Assembly: GCF_014842915.1 (NCBI RefSeq)
Contig: NZ_JACYXI010000004.1
Span: 186,001-250,000, forward strand
DNA from: Roseibium litorale
GTDB taxonomy: Bacteria; Pseudomonadota; Alphaproteobacteria; Rhizobiales; Stappiaceae
Length of the DNA stretch: 64,000 nt
Direction of reading: 5' to 3'
The notes under the pieces are model-generated. The model saw only the letters and a list, made by a program, of their open reading frames with translations, was not told the origin of the DNA and ran no database searches. Made by a program: the position numbers and the translations under genes. Positions 47,594 through 57,362 of the stretch are shown piece by piece (positions within the stretch are counted from its first letter, which is position 1; each line of letters opens with the position of its first letter).

Positions 47594-49306
47594 CTAGAAC
47601 AGGAAATAGCGCTGGGCCATGGGCAGTTCCGCTGCCGGTTCGCAGGTCAGCAGCTCGCCATTTGCCCGCACTTCATAGGTTTCCGGATGCACCTCGATGT
47701 GGGGCATGGCGTTGTTGTGCACCATGGACTTCTTCGAAATGCCGCCGCGCACGTTCTTGACCGGCAGGATCAGGCTCTCGAGACCGGCGGACTGCTTGAC
47801 GCCGTGGTCATAGGCCGCCTTGGAGACGAAAGTCACCCGGCTGTGGGTCATGGACTTGCCGAAGGCGCCGAACATCGGGCGGTAATGCACCGGCTGGGGT
47901 GTCGGGATGGAGGCATTCGGGTCGCCCATGGGCGCTGCCGCGATGGTGCCGAGTTTCAGAACCATGTCCGGCTTCACGCCAAAGAACTTCGGATCCCAGA
48001 GCACCAGATCCGCCAGCTTGCCGACTTCGACGGAGCCGATGTGCTCGTCCAGGCCATGGGCAATCGCCGGATTGATGGTGACCTTGGAAATGTAGCGGCG
48101 GACGCGGAAATTGTCGTTCTCGCCCGCTTCCTCGGACAGGCGACCGCGCTGGACCTTCATCTTGTGCGCAGTCTGCATGGTGCGGATGATCACCTCGCCG
48201 ACACGGCCCATGGCCTGGCTGTCGGAGGCGATGATCGAGAAGGCGCCCATGTCGTGGAGAATATCTTCCGCCGCGATGGTTTCCTTGCGGATGCGGCTTT
48301 CGGCAAAGGCGACGTCTTCCGGGATCGAGGCATCCAGATGGTGGCAGACCATGAGCATGTCGAGATGCTCTTCCAGCGTGTTTACCGTGTAGGGCCGGGT
48401 CGGGTTGGTGGAGGACGGAATGACGTTCAATTCGCCGCAGACCTTGATGATGTCCGGCGCGTGGCCGCCGCCTGCCCCTTCCGTGTGGAAGGCATGGATG
48501 GTGCGGTTCTTGAAGGCTGCCGTGGTGTTTTCCACGAAACCGCTTTCGTTCAGCGTGTCCGTGTGGATCATCACCTGGATGTCGTATTCATCGGCAACCG
48601 ATAGGCAGGTGTCGATGGCGGCCGGCGTGGTGCCCCAGTCCTCATGCAGCTTCAGGGCGCAGGCACCCGCCAGGATCTGTTCTTCGAGAGCGGCAGGAAG
48701 CGACGCGTTGCCCTTGCCGGCAAAGGCAAGGTTCATCGGGAAGCTGTCGGCGGCCTGCAGCATGCGGGTGATGTGCCAGGAGCCGGGCGTGCAGGTCGTG
48801 GCATTGGTGCCAGTTGCAGGGCCAGTGCCGCCGCCAAGCATGGTGGTGACACCGGACATCAGCGCATCGTCGATCTGCTGCGGGCAGATGAAATGGATGT
48901 GCACATCCAGCGCCCCGGCGGTGAGGATCTTGCCCTCGCCCGCGATGGCTTCGGTTCCGGGGCCGACGATGATGTCGACGCCGGGCTGAACGTCTGGATT
49001 GCCCGCTTTGCCGATGCCAACGATGCGGCCGTCTTTAAGGCCGACGTCCGCCTTGACGATGCCCCAGTGGTCGACAATCAGGACGTTGGTGATGACCGTG
49101 TCGACCGCGCCAGCGGAGCGGGGGTGCTGGCCCTGCCCCATGCCGTCGCGGATCACTTTGCCGCCACCGAATTTGACCTCTTCCCCATAGATGGTGAAGT
49201 CCTTCTCCACCTCAATGATCAGATCTGTATCGGCCAGGCGGATCCTGTCACCGGTGGTCGGGCCGAACATGTCAGCATAGGCGGCACGGGACATCTTATA
49301 GGGCAT
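47594..49306 (-). CDS. ureC: Urease alpha subunit
   Basis: 570-residue catalytic subunit that hydrolyses urea to ammonia and carbamate at a dinickel centre. Metal and active-site segments visible: [11 protein letters not shown], the carbamylated Lys in [42 protein letters not shown] and the MVCHHLD flap motif. ATG 49306 ([21 protein letters not shown]) with GAGG six bases upstream gives the usual length. It is preceded by the LprI-like gene and followed by the GST-like gene. Confidence 0.97.
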   Translation of the reverse strand: MPYKMSRAAYADMFGPTTGDRIRLADTDLIIEVEKDFTIYGEEVKFGGGKVIRDGMGQGQHPRSAGAVDTVITNVLIVDHWGIVKADVGLKDGRIVGIGKAGNPDVQPGVDIIVGPGTEAIAGEGKILTAGALDVHIHFICPQQIDDALMSGVTTMLGGGTGPATGTNATTCTPGSWHITRMLQAADSFPMNLAFAGKGNASLPAALEEQILAGACALKLHEDWGTTPAAIDTCLSVADEYDIQVMIHTDTLNESGFVENTTAAFKNRTIHAFHTEGAGGGHAPDIIKVCGELNVIPSSTNPTRPYTVNTLEEHLDMLMVCHHLDASIPEDVAFAESRIRKETIAAEDILHDMGAFSIIASDSQAMGRVGEVIIRTMQTAHKMKVQRGRLSEEAGENDNFRVRRYISKVTINPAIAHGLDEHIGSVEVGKLADLVLWDPKFFGVKPDMVLKLGTIAAAPMGDPNASIPTPQPVHYRPMFGAFGKSMTHSRVTFVSKAAYDHGVKQSAGLESLILPVKNVRGGISKKSMVHNNAMPHIEVHPETYEVRANGELLTCEPAAELPMAQRYFLF

Positions 49307-49357
49307 GACGGTCCTCAATCGTTCTTCAAATTCAGTCGGGCAATCCGGGCTCGGCGG

Positions 49358-49783
49358 TCAGTTGCCAAGGCCTCCGGCAAGCTCCTTCAGCTCGCCGGTC
49401 CGGATCCGGGTCATCTTCGCGTAACAGCTGTAGATCAGCTGGGGCTCCATGGAGCCGCCACGGGCCTGGAAGCCGTAAGCCTCGCAGGCCTTGTCCCGGT
49501 AGGGGATCCAGGCACGCTGGGCTTCCTTCAGGGCATTGGCCGCACCGACAAGCTCCTTGGCATATTCCGCAAGTCCCTCGTCATAGCTTTTCATCTGGGC
49601 CATGGCGGCCTTGTAGGCCTTGTTCAGCTCCGCATCGGCGGCGTTCCAGTCCTGCTCGGCGCAGTAGGTGAACTCCATCTGCGTCTGCGGGTCCTGGCAG
49701 TTCACATTGGGCAAATCCTGAGCCAGCGCTGGGGCGGAGAGAGCCAGGAATGTGGCAGCAGCCAGCGAAAGTTTGTATTTCAA
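49358..49783 (-). CDS. LprI/DUF1311 family secreted protein in the urease operon
   Basis: 141 residues from a TTG start with GGAGGAG seven bases upstream. A signal peptide is clear (MKYKLSLAAATFLALSAPALAQ). The mature protein has the LprI-type pattern: NVNCQDPQTQMEFTYCAEQDWNAADAELNKAYKAAM, then LKEAQRAWIPYRDKACEAYG with four conserved cysteines. Members of this family are periplasmic lysozyme inhibitors in a few studied cases. It sits between ureB and ureC and, by position, is part of the operon; the link to urease is unknown. Confidence 0.88.
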   Translation of the reverse strand: MKYKLSLAAATFLALSAPALAQDLPNVNCQDPQTQMEFTYCAEQDWNAADAELNKAYKAAMAQMKSYDEGLAEYAKELVGAANALKEAQRAWIPYRDKACEAYGFQARGGSMEPQLIYSCYAKMTRIRTGELKELAGGLGN

Positions 49784-49827
49784 AATGGATCTCCTCCCAA
49801 ATGCCTGGGCCAATTATCTGGGCAGGT

Positions 49828-50133
49828 TCATAGCCTGCCCATGACTTTCTGATTGAAACCGAAGACCGTCCGGTCGCCGCGATAGGGCACCAGACTGACC
49901 GAGCGGGTCTGACCTGGTTCAAAGCGCACGGCGGTTCCGGCTGGAATGTCCAGGCGCATGCCGCGGGCAGCCTCCCGGTCAAAGGACAGGCCGCCGTTGG
50001 TTTCTGCAAAATGATAGTGGCTGCCAACCTGGATCGGCCGGTCACCAGTGTTCGAAACATCAAGCGTAATGGCCTCAAGTCCGGCGTTCAGCTCGATTTC
50101 CCCGTCCGCGGGAAAGACCTCGCCCGGGATCAC
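49828..50133 (-). CDS. ureB: Urease beta subunit
   Basis: 101-residue beta subunit. Starts at GTG 50133 with [18 protein letters not shown], the family start; the conserved block [48 protein letters not shown] is present. The GTG overlaps the stop of the small membrane protein gene (GTGA). It forms the trimeric (alpha-beta-gamma) urease with ureC and ureA. Confidence 0.97.
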   Translation of the reverse strand: MIPGEVFPADGEIELNAGLEAITLDVSNTGDRPIQVGSHYHFAETNGGLSFDREAARGMRLDIPAGTAVRFEPGQTRSVSLVPYRGDRTVFGFNQKVMGRL

Positions 50134-50360
50134 TTGCGCGAGCCCTTGACCGGAGCTTTGCCCGAAGCGTTGCCTGCGCGGGCCCAGACAATGGTTGCCA
50201 GCGCGGCGATCGCCAGTGCAGCGGCAAACAGCATTTCAACCGTCGTGAAGCTGGAAACCTCCGCATGCGGATGCACATGCGGCAGGGCGCCGGTGTGGGC
50301 GAGAGCGGTTCCCGCACCCGTCAGGATCATGGCTGCGGTGGAGGACAGAATGAGTTTCAT
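50130..50360 (-). CDS. Small exported/membrane protein between ureA and ureB
   Basis: 76 residues. An N-terminal hydrophobic segment that may be a signal ([22 protein letters not shown]) is followed by a His-containing stretch ([12 protein letters not shown]), then a membrane helix ([20 protein letters not shown]) and a basic tail ending GSRK. Histidines in the loop invite a metal-binding guess but this is not proven. It is 24 bases after ureA and its stop overlaps the ureB GTG, so it is well embedded. Similar small genes occur in urease clusters of related genera, as I recall, without a known role. Confidence 0.75.
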   Translation of the reverse strand: MKLILSSTAAMILTGAGTALAHTGALPHVHPHAEVSSFTTVEMLFAAALAIAALATIVWARAGNASGKAPVKGSRK

Positions 50361-50384
50361 GAAAATCTCCCGGGATGAACGGAC

Positions 50385-50687
50385 TTAACGGATGGGCTCG
50401 TGGACGGTGACCAGCTTGGTTCCGTCCGGAAAGGTGGCTTCGACCTGAACGTCGTGGATCATCTCGGGGATGCCTTCCATGACCTGATCCCGGGTCAGCA
50501 CCTTAGCGCCCGCTGCCATAAGGTCGGCAACCGAGCGGCCGTCGCGGGCGCCTTCGACAACGAAATCCGAAATCAGGGCGATGGCTTCGGGATAGTTGAG
50601 CTTCACGCCGCGCTCGAGCCGGCGGCGGGCCACCATGGCGGCCATGGAGATCAGAAGCTTGTCTTTTTCACGCGGCGTCAGGTTCAA
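50385..50687 (-). CDS. ureA: Urease gamma subunit
   Basis: 100-residue gamma subunit, start [17 protein letters not shown]. The start codon is TTG 50687 with GGGGAGG five bases upstream; no ATG gives a family-like start. The conserved block [51 protein letters not shown] ends the protein. It follows ureD by 30 bases. Confidence 0.97.
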   Translation of the reverse strand: MNLTPREKDKLLISMAAMVARRRLERGVKLNYPEAIALISDFVVEGARDGRSVADLMAAGAKVLTRDQVMEGIPEMIHDVQVEATFPDGTKLVTVHEPIR

Positions 50688-50717
50688 GGAAACCTCCCCT
50701 TGGGTTCGGTGATGTGC

Positions 50718-51587
50718 TCAGCAGGACCAGACGCGAGGCAGCGCGGCTGAGCGGTATGTTTCGAGAAACTGGATGAGCGCAGACCGCAGGCTTCGACCGT
50801 CAGGCGCCGCAAACCGCGCCGTCAGGACGCCGTTCCAGGCGCTGGCGGCTGCGCGGGTGTTCGCGCCCGGCCCGAAGGCTTCAAGACTGGTGCGGGCCAG
50901 CTTGATCCGGTCTTCGGCATCTTCCGCGCAATCCACGAAAGTGGCGAAGGCCATGCCGCCCGTAAGGGCCGCCTTACCCTTGAGAATTCCGGCGGGCGTG
51001 CCCTTGATCCGCGCATCGTCGGCGAAGATCAGACGGCCATCGCGGCGGATACGCCAACGATCCTGGAACTCGACCGTTTCCATGGCCTCTTCCATGGCGG
51101 TGCGGCCGATCACGACAGATTCCACGGCAATCAGGCGGGCGCTGCCTTCAAGGTCCACCTGCATGCTCCGGTGCAGGGCGGAGGCATTGAAAAGAATTGC
51201 TTCCTGCGGCAGCCATTCCAGCGTCGCGCCATCGCCTGCGGAGAGCTTTGTATTCACCTGGCCATGTCCCGCCACGCGGCGGTAGGCCCGCTCAGCTGTC
51301 TGGGTCGTGGCAATCGCATGCCCTCCGGGGGCAACCGAGGCTTCGTAAGAGAGCCTGTCGCCGCCGGTGATGCCGCCTGCGGTGTTGATGATCACCGCAA
51401 CGGGAGGTGCATCATAGACCTTGGGCAGCCTGACCTTGGCGCAACCGCTCTGGTAAAGGTCATCGAGACTTGTTTTCGTGCCGTGCTTGAAGGACACGCG
51501 GGCGATGCCCCGGGCGCGCTGCATGGCTGGCAGCGCGGCAGGGGCCGGGCCGGTGCTGATTTCATGCAAGCTGTCCGCGTCGAACAT
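50718..51587 (-). CDS. ureD: Urease accessory protein UreD
   Basis: 289-residue scaffold protein that binds apo-urease and recruits UreF and UreG. The blocks GGITGGDRLSYEASVAPGGHAIATTQTAERAYR, WLPQEAILFNASALHRSMQVDL and SVVIGRTAMEEAM-Q are typical. First gene of the operon; a 382-base gap separates it from the divergent carboxypeptidase gene, where no sigma-54 or NtrC site was seen but an AATTGC/GCAATT inverted pair lies at 51810-51841. Confidence 0.94.
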   Translation of the reverse strand: MFDADSLHEISTGPAPAALPAMQRARGIARVSFKHGTKTSLDDLYQSGCAKVRLPKVYDAPPVAVIINTAGGITGGDRLSYEASVAPGGHAIATTQTAERAYRRVAGHGQVNTKLSAGDGATLEWLPQEAILFNASALHRSMQVDLEGSARLIAVESVVIGRTAMEEAMETVEFQDRWRIRRDGRLIFADDARIKGTPAGILKGKAALTGGMAFATFVDCAEDAEDRIKLARTSLEAFGPGANTRAAASAWNGVLTARFAAPDGRSLRSALIQFLETYRSAALPRVWSC

Positions 51588-51969
51588 CTGACCTCACGAG
51601 AAGTGCCTGGCTGGCCGGGCACGGCTTGGAACGTTACGAACCTGAGTTGAAACCGCCTCCGGCAGGAAAGCAAGAGACAGGTCACGGCCGCATCAGTTCC
51701 CTGTCCTTGCAAACGGGGGGCCAGCCGGACGGGTCCGGTGGCGCACGAAAAATGGGCAGTGAACTGGAGTCCGGTATGCGTGCGTATTTTGTTTTTGCCT
51801 GCAGGTTAGGCAATTGATGTATTTTTGCGCATGATAATTGCAGCCTCCGGGGAAGCTTTTGCAATGGAGCCTGCAGATCGGGTATGGAATAGAGTGTGCA
51901 GGTTTAGCGCTTTAGCGCGTGCTGGCATGTTTCGGGCTGGGGGCAGCGGTTCAGACCAGCGAGGGTTTC

Positions 51970-53334
51970 GTGAAATTATCCTGTAGTTCCCGGCTGTTTG
52001 GCCGGATTGGCGTCATTCTGTCTCTGACCTTGGCTGCGTCCGTCTTGCTTGGCGGTGCCGGGTCCGCCCGCGCTGAAATCGGCACCTATATTCTGGTCGA
52101 CGCCCAGACGGGCGCGGTGCTGGATGAGAAGGACGCGACCCGTCAGTGGTATCCTGCTTCGCTGACCAAGATGATGACCGCCTATGTCACCTTCAAGGCC
52201 ATTCGCGAAGGCCGTGCCTCGCTGACCTCCCCTGTCGTGCAGAGCCAGAATTCCATTTCCGAGCCGCCGTCCAAGATGGGTTTCAAGGTTGGCACGCAGT
52301 TCACCGTCGACACCGCGCTGAAGATCCTTCTGGTGAAGTCCGCAAATGATGTGGCCGTGGCTCTGGCCGAGGCCATTGGCGGCACGGAAGAAGGGTTTAT
52401 CACCCTGATGAACACCGAAGCCGCACGCCTCGGCATGCGGGACACCTATTATGTCAATCCGCATGGGCTGCCGGACAACCGCCAGGTGACGTCGGCGCGC
52501 GACCTGGCAATCCTGGCCAAGGCTCTGCGTGACGATTTTCCCGAGGCGCGGAACTACTACAATCATCCCGGGCTGAAATTCGGGAAAAAGACCCTGCGGT
52601 CCGCAAACCGCGAGTTCCTGCTGCGGGTACCGGGCGCGGACGGGATGAAGACCGGTTATATCTGCAACTCCGGCTACAATGTTGCGGCTTCCGTGACCCG
52701 CAATGGCCGCACGGTGATCGCGATCGTTCTGGGCGCGGCCTCCGGCCTGGAGCGCATCGCCTTCAGCCGCGAGCTTCTGGACAAGGGGTTCCGGACGAAA
52801 TCCGCCCGCTATACGATCGACAACCTGCCCCACCGGGGCGGCACCCCGCCCCAGGACAATTATTGCAAGCGCAATGAGAAGCCGGACGCTGACCAGCTTC
52901 TGGCCCGCTATGACATGACCTCGGCCAAGCAGCCTGTCATGGCCTATGCTTCCAGCCGCCGCGATCCCGGTGCCGTGATCATTGGCGGCATCCACAGTGG
53001 TTCGGATGACAATGATGCCGAGGATGAGGGCGGCGTTCAGACCGGCAATGGCAAGGTGGACTGGGGCAAGGTGATGGACAAGATCATCGGGCCGCGCCGC
53101 ATTGCCTATGAGCCCATCGTTGTGTCGCTTGGAACGCCGGACGGTCCTGCCCGCGATCCGGTGGCTCTGGCGCTGGTTCCGCTGCCCTCGCCCAATCCGG
53201 TGCGGGGTGGCGCCTTTGCCGCGGCAGAACCGGCATCTGCGGCAGCTGGGGAAACCCCTGGGTCTCCCGGTCAGATTTTCCGCAAGGGAATTGGCTTCTC
53301 CGTGCCGGTTCCAGCAGCAAGCCCGGGCCGCTGA
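51970..53334 (+). CDS. D-alanyl-D-alanine carboxypeptidase (PBP5/6 type)
   Basis: 454-residue serine carboxypeptidase that trims peptidoglycan stem pentapeptides. Signal peptide: basic start, RIGVILSLTLAASVLL and cleavage near SARAE. The S11 active-site motifs are PASLTKMMTA (Ser-x-x-Lys), SANDVAV (Ser-x-Asn) and GMKTGYIC (Lys-Thr-Gly). The C-terminal 150 residues are a Pro/Ala/Gly-rich, poorly conserved tail. GTG 51970 with GAGG five bases upstream is the chosen start. It is divergent from ureD; possible promoter TTGCAA-N18-TATGGA at 51859-51888. Confidence 0.92.
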   Translation: MKLSCSSRLFGRIGVILSLTLAASVLLGGAGSARAEIGTYILVDAQTGAVLDEKDATRQWYPASLTKMMTAYVTFKAIREGRASLTSPVVQSQNSISEPPSKMGFKVGTQFTVDTALKILLVKSANDVAVALAEAIGGTEEGFITLMNTEAARLGMRDTYYVNPHGLPDNRQVTSARDLAILAKALRDDFPEARNYYNHPGLKFGKKTLRSANREFLLRVPGADGMKTGYICNSGYNVAASVTRNGRTVIAIVLGAASGLERIAFSRELLDKGFRTKSARYTIDNLPHRGGTPPQDNYCKRNEKPDADQLLARYDMTSAKQPVMAYASSRRDPGAVIIGGIHSGSDDNDAEDEGGVQTGNGKVDWGKVMDKIIGPRRIAYEPIVVSLGTPDGPARDPVALALVPLPSPNPVRGGAFAAAEPASAAAGETPGSPGQIFRKGIGFSVPVPAASPGR

Positions 53335-53342
53335 GCCAAGAA

Positions 53343-53371
53343 TTCTCCCCCGGTGGACAACCTGGGGAGAA
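53343..53371 (+). terminator. Hairpin after the carboxypeptidase gene
   Basis: TTCTCCCC (53343-53350) pairs perfectly with GGGGAGAA (53364-53371). No T run follows, so it may be a weak terminator or an mRNA-stabilising hairpin. Confidence 0.4.
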
Positions 53372-53553
53372 ACTTGCAGCGTTGCAAAATCCCTAAACTT
53401 TAAATCTTTCTTTACCGGAAGACTTAACAATCGGCTAACTGCTCGCGGACGGGCAGATCCTCCGTTTTGTTAGGACGGTTCCCGCCGCGGACATGCAGAT
53501 AACCGGCGATGGCCCAGAAATGCGGGCCATCAGGCTCTTCGGAGAAGAATCTC

Positions 53554-53787
53554 ATGATGGTGGAACCGCGCAGCTCTGCAACTATTCTGGCTCTGGCCGA
53601 GCTGGCCGAGCTGTCTGCCCGGCAGCTGGAAGACGGTCAGTCGATTGAGGACGTGATTGCGACCCTCCGTCAGGCTGCCAAAACGGTGCGTTCGGTCATC
53701 ATCCCGGCGGAAGAAAAGCTGTCCGCTGAAGCCAAGGCCGGGGACAATGAAGACGCACCGGCCGAGCTGGAGAACATGTCCGCCTGA
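53554..53787 (+). CDS. Small Ala/Glu-rich helical protein of unknown function
   Basis: 77 residues, no signal or membrane segment. The sequence is almost all helix (SATILALAELAELSARQLEDG, then SIEDVIATLRQAAKTVRSVIIPAEEKL) and acidic at the C-terminus. GGAG lies nine bases before ATG 53554. I do not recognise a family. A TTAA-N7-CTAA sequence, one mismatch from a CtrA box, lies about 115 bases upstream (53424-53438). A CobW-type gene follows 102 bases later on the same strand. Confidence 0.7.
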   Translation: MMVEPRSSATILALAELAELSARQLEDGQSIEDVIATLRQAAKTVRSVIIPAEEKLSAEAKAGDNEDAPAELENMSA

Positions 53788-53889
53788 TCGCTCAGTCCGG
53801 CACGGCAGACTGGATTTTTCCTCTCTGCGGTCTTAGGTGAAAGGCTCCGGGTCAGGGCGCAAAGGCGCCCGCCAATCAGGATAGCCGCC

Positions 53890-55083
53890 ATGACCGACCA
53901 GCTTGCCACCCCGCCCCGCGGCCCGAAGCCGCCTATTCCGCTTTCCGTCATCACCGGCTTTCTCGGCTCCGGCAAGACCACGCTCTTGAACCGGATCCTG
54001 AAGGATCCGGCCATGGCGGACACGGCGGTCATCATCAATGAATTCGGCGAGATCGGTCTGGACCACCTGCTGGTGGACCAGTCGAGCGATGGGGTTCTTG
54101 AACTTTCCTCCGGCTGTCTGTGCTGCACCATCCGCGGCGATTTGGTGACCACGCTTGAGGATCTGTTACGGCGGATTGACAACGGCCGCATGGAGCGCCT
54201 TGCCCGGGTGGTCATCGAGACAACCGGATTGGCTGATCCCGCGCCCATTCTGCACACGATCATGCTGCACCCTTACCTTATGCTGCGCTACCGGCTGGAG
54301 AGCGTGGTGACACTGGTGGATGCGGTGAATGGCGCCGATACCTTGGCGACCCATGAAGAGGCCCGGCGCCAGGCGGCAGTGGCAGACCGGCTGGTCCTGA
54401 CCAAAACCGACCTGATTGAAACACCGGAGCAGCAGGCCGCATTCGATGAGCTGAAGAGCCGCTTGAAAGGCTTCAACCCCGGTGCACGGGTTCTGATCGC
54501 TCAGGACGGCGAGGCAACGGTCGAGCGGCTCTTTGATGCGGGTCTCTATGACCCGGAGAGCAAGATCCCCGATGTGGCAAAATGGCTGAATGCGGAAGCC
54601 TATGAAGCGCCGCATGAACATACGCACGGCCACCATGATCACGGTCACGACCACCATCATGACCATGGCCATCACCACCACGATGTGAACCGTCACAATG
54701 ACCGGATCCGGGCCTTCACGCTTTCAACGGACCGGCCGATCCCGGCGTCTGCCCTGGAAATGTTCATCGACCTCTTGCGGTCCGCGCATGGGTCCAAGCT
54801 GCTTCGGGTCAAGGGCATCGTACAGATCGCGGAAGATCCTGACCGGCCAGTGGTGATCCACGGCGTCCAGCATGTCTTCCATCCACCAGCAACTCTTGAA
54901 GGTTGGCCGGATGAAGACCGCCGGACCCGGATGGTTTTCATCACTTATGATCTGCCGGAAGGTTTTGTCCGGCGCATGTTCGAGGCCTTTTCCGGCGCGC
55001 TTTTACCCGATACGCCGGATTTGAAAGTCATGACCGACAACCCGCTGGCCATTTCCGGCTTCAGTGGACCGGTGCGTCGCTGA
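53890..55083 (+). CDS. CobW/COG0523 family GTPase with a His-rich linker
   Basis: 397 residues. G-domain motifs: GFLGSGKTTLLNRIL (P-loop, residues about 22-36), ELSSGCLCCTI (the CxCC metal site), ETTGLADPAP and LVLTKTDLIE (base binding). Between residues about 240 and 275 lies a run of alternating His, Asp and Gly (some 18 His), a metal buffer, then the CobW C-terminal domain ending GFSGPVRR. Family members are zinc or cobalt metallochaperones; the CxCC plus His stretch favours zinc or nickel. Nothing in the neighbourhood settles the client. Confidence 0.93.
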   Translation: MTDQLATPPRGPKPPIPLSVITGFLGSGKTTLLNRILKDPAMADTAVIINEFGEIGLDHLLVDQSSDGVLELSSGCLCCTIRGDLVTTLEDLLRRIDNGRMERLARVVIETTGLADPAPILHTIMLHPYLMLRYRLESVVTLVDAVNGADTLATHEEARRQAAVADRLVLTKTDLIETPEQQAAFDELKSRLKGFNPGARVLIAQDGEATVERLFDAGLYDPESKIPDVAKWLNAEAYEAPHEHTHGHHDHGHDHHHDHGHHHHDVNRHNDRIRAFTLSTDRPIPASALEMFIDLLRSAHGSKLLRVKGIVQIAEDPDRPVVIHGVQHVFHPPATLEGWPDEDRRTRMVFITYDLPEGFVRRMFEAFSGALLPDTPDLKVMTDNPLAISGFSGPVRR

Positions 55084-55086
55084 CCT

Positions 55087-55956
55087 TTATTCGCGCGGTT
55101 TCTTGCGCCGGATCAGGCCTTCCTGAGCGGTTGATGCGACCAGAACACCGTCACGATTGTAAAGGAGCCCCCGGTTCATCCCGAGCGCGCCATAGGCGGA
55201 CGGGCTGTCTTCTGCATAGAGCAGCCATTCGTCCGCCCGGAACGGCCGGTGGAACCACATGGCGTGGTCGAGGCTGGCCGCCTGTATCTCCGGCAGGAAA
55301 ACCGATTTGCCATGGGGGAACATGGACGTGTCCAAGAGCGTCATGTCCGAGGCATAGGCCAGCACGCACTGGTGAATGCGCGGATCGTCTGGCAAGGCCG
55401 ATGAGGCGCGGACCCAGACATACTGCTTTGGCGGAAGGGCTTTAGACGAGAAATAGTGGGTGAGATCGACCGGGCGCAGCTCGATCGGCCGCTCGCGCTC
55501 CCAGTATTTGCGGATGTTTTCCGGCACCGTGTCCGGCATGCGCGCAGCCATTTCCTTTTCGCTCGGCAGATCCTCCGGCATCGGAACCTCCGGCATGCCG
55601 ATCTGATGGTCGAAGCCCTCTTCCGGCACCTTGAAGGAGGCCGACATGGAGAAGATCGCCTGGCCATGCTGAACAGCCACGACACGGCGGGTCGTGAAAC
55701 TGCCGCCGTCGCGAATGCGGTCGACTTCATAGATGATGGGTACAGAGGGATCACCCGGGCGCATGAAATAGCCGTGGAGGGAATGCACTTGCCTGTCTTC
55801 CACCACGGTCCGCGATGCTGCGACCAGGGCCTGGCCAATCACCTGGCCGCCGAACACCCGCTGCCAGCCGACCTGCGGGCTGCGGCCACGAAACAGGTTG
55901 TGCTCAAGCGTTTCAAGGTCGAGAATCTGGAGAAGGCTGTCAATTGCCGTGGTCAT
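55087..55956 (-). CDS. tesB: Acyl-CoA thioesterase II
   Basis: 289-residue double-hotdog thioesterase that releases fatty acids from acyl-CoA. The blocks LFRGRSPQVGWQRVFGGQVIGQAL, HSLHGYFMRPGDPSVPIIYEVDRIRDG and LASLDHAMWFHRPFRADEWLLY-like LDHAMWFHRPFRADEWLLY are characteristic. ATG 55956 (MTTAIDSLLQILDLE) is preferred over the longer frame to 55995. It ends three bases from the CobW-type gene (convergent) and is divergent from the hydroxylase gene. Confidence 0.93.
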   Translation of the reverse strand: MTTAIDSLLQILDLETLEHNLFRGRSPQVGWQRVFGGQVIGQALVAASRTVVEDRQVHSLHGYFMRPGDPSVPIIYEVDRIRDGGSFTTRRVVAVQHGQAIFSMSASFKVPEEGFDHQIGMPEVPMPEDLPSEKEMAARMPDTVPENIRKYWERERPIELRPVDLTHYFSSKALPPKQYVWVRASSALPDDPRIHQCVLAYASDMTLLDTSMFPHGKSVFLPEIQAASLDHAMWFHRPFRADEWLLYAEDSPSAYGALGMNRGLLYNRDGVLVASTAQEGLIRRKKPRE

Positions 55957-56075
55957 CGGCGTGATCCCTGCTAAATAGGACGGTGTCGGGTACATGCGCC
56001 GCCGCAGGTGGCGCGTTGGTGCAGACTTGGACGAGGCTTGACGTATAAGTCAAGTTACCCAAAGGGAATACGCTG

Positions 56076-57335
56076 ATGAACGCCCAGGAGAAGAACATGT
56101 CCGCGAAGGCCGCCACCGGAATCACCTATGACGTTGCCATTGCAGGCGGCGGCTATGTTGGTTTGTCGCTGGCTCTGGCGCTGAAATCGGCCGATCCGTC
56201 CATGGAAGTTGCCGTTATCGATCCGAAGCCAATGGACATTTTGCACAAGGATCCGAGGGCCTCGGCGATTGCCGCCGCAGCGAGCCGCATGTTGGATCAG
56301 CTCGGCATCTGGCAGGATATACTTCCCTCTGCCCAGCCGATCAACGAGATGATCGTTACGGACAGCAAGCTGCGTGACGCGGTCCGCCCTGTGTTCCTGA
56401 CCTTTGGCGGCGAGACCGTGGAGGGCGAACCCTTCGCGCATATGGTGCCCAATGGGGTCATGCTTCCCGCTCTCTATGCAGCGGCCAGGGACCTGGGTGT
56501 TGCCTTTGCGGCGCCGGACACGGCTGCAAGTTTCAAGACCAGTGCCGATGATGTGACACTAAGCCTTGCCAGCGGCAGCACGCTCAAGGCCCGCCTGCTG
56601 GTGGCAGCGGACGGTGTCCGTTCCAAGCTGCGGGATCTTGCCGGCATCCGCACCGTGCATTGGGATTACGGCCAGTCTGGCATTGTCACCACGGTTGCTC
56701 ACGAGCGTCCGCATGAAGGCCGGGCGGAGGAGCATTTCCTGCCCGCCGGCCCCTTCGCGATCCTGCCTCTTCCGGGGAATAGGTCTTCCCTCGTCTGGAC
56801 CGAAAAGACCGAAGACGCGAAGCGGCTGGTGGCGAGCGATGATTTTACATTCGAAATGGAGCTGGAGCGGCGTTTCGGCCATCATCTCGGTGCGCTGGAG
56901 CTTGACGGACCGCGCAATGCTTATCCGCTTGGGTTGACGCTGGCGCGCGATTTCATCCGCCCGCGTTTTGCGCTGGCTGGAGACGCCGCGCATGGCATCC
57001 ATCCGATTGCGGGCCAAGGCCTCAACATGGGCTTCAAGGATGTCGCCGCTCTTGCCGAAGTTCTCGTGAACGCCCGGCGTCTTGGCCAGGATGTTGGCGC
57101 CTTCGACGTTCTGGAGCGTTATCAGCGCTGGCGCCGGTTCGATGCGTTCCAGATGGGCGTGGTCACGGATGTTCTGAACCGGCTGTTCTCGAACGACAGC
57201 GATATCCTGCGGGCCGCGCGCGACTTCGGACTCGGGCTGGTCGACCGGATGCCGTCGCTCAAGACCCGTTTCATCAAGGAGGCGGCCGGGTTTGCTGGCC
57301 CTGCTCCGCGGCTCCTGTCGGGTGAGCCGATCTGA
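56076..57335 (+). CDS. UbiH/UbiF/COQ6-type FAD hydroxylase
   Basis: 419-residue class A flavoprotein monooxygenase of the ubiquinone-biosynthesis type. FAD motif GGGYVGLSLALAL at residues about 25-37; second FAD block DGVRSKLRDLAGI; third LAGDAAHGIHPIAGQGLNMGFKDV. It would hydroxylate the benzoquinone ring, but which position cannot be told from sequence. AAAGGG lies nine bases before ATG. Co-oriented with the SDR that follows after 27 bases. Confidence 0.92.
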   Translation: MNAQEKNMSAKAATGITYDVAIAGGGYVGLSLALALKSADPSMEVAVIDPKPMDILHKDPRASAIAAAASRMLDQLGIWQDILPSAQPINEMIVTDSKLRDAVRPVFLTFGGETVEGEPFAHMVPNGVMLPALYAAARDLGVAFAAPDTAASFKTSADDVTLSLASGSTLKARLLVAADGVRSKLRDLAGIRTVHWDYGQSGIVTTVAHERPHEGRAEEHFLPAGPFAILPLPGNRSSLVWTEKTEDAKRLVASDDFTFEMELERRFGHHLGALELDGPRNAYPLGLTLARDFIRPRFALAGDAAHGIHPIAGQGLNMGFKDVAALAEVLVNARRLGQDVGAFDVLERYQRWRRFDAFQMGVVTDVLNRLFSNDSDILRAARDFGLGLVDRMPSLKTRFIKEAAGFAGPAPRLLSGEPI

Positions 57336-57362
57336 GTTTTCATCGGGAACGGGATTGCTTTT

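Noticed and set aside
51588..51969. NtrC/sigma-54 control region for the urease operon
   Set aside because: No GG-N10-GC promoter of the right form was seen in the 382-base gap; only an AATTGC dyad and a weak promoter for the divergent gene.
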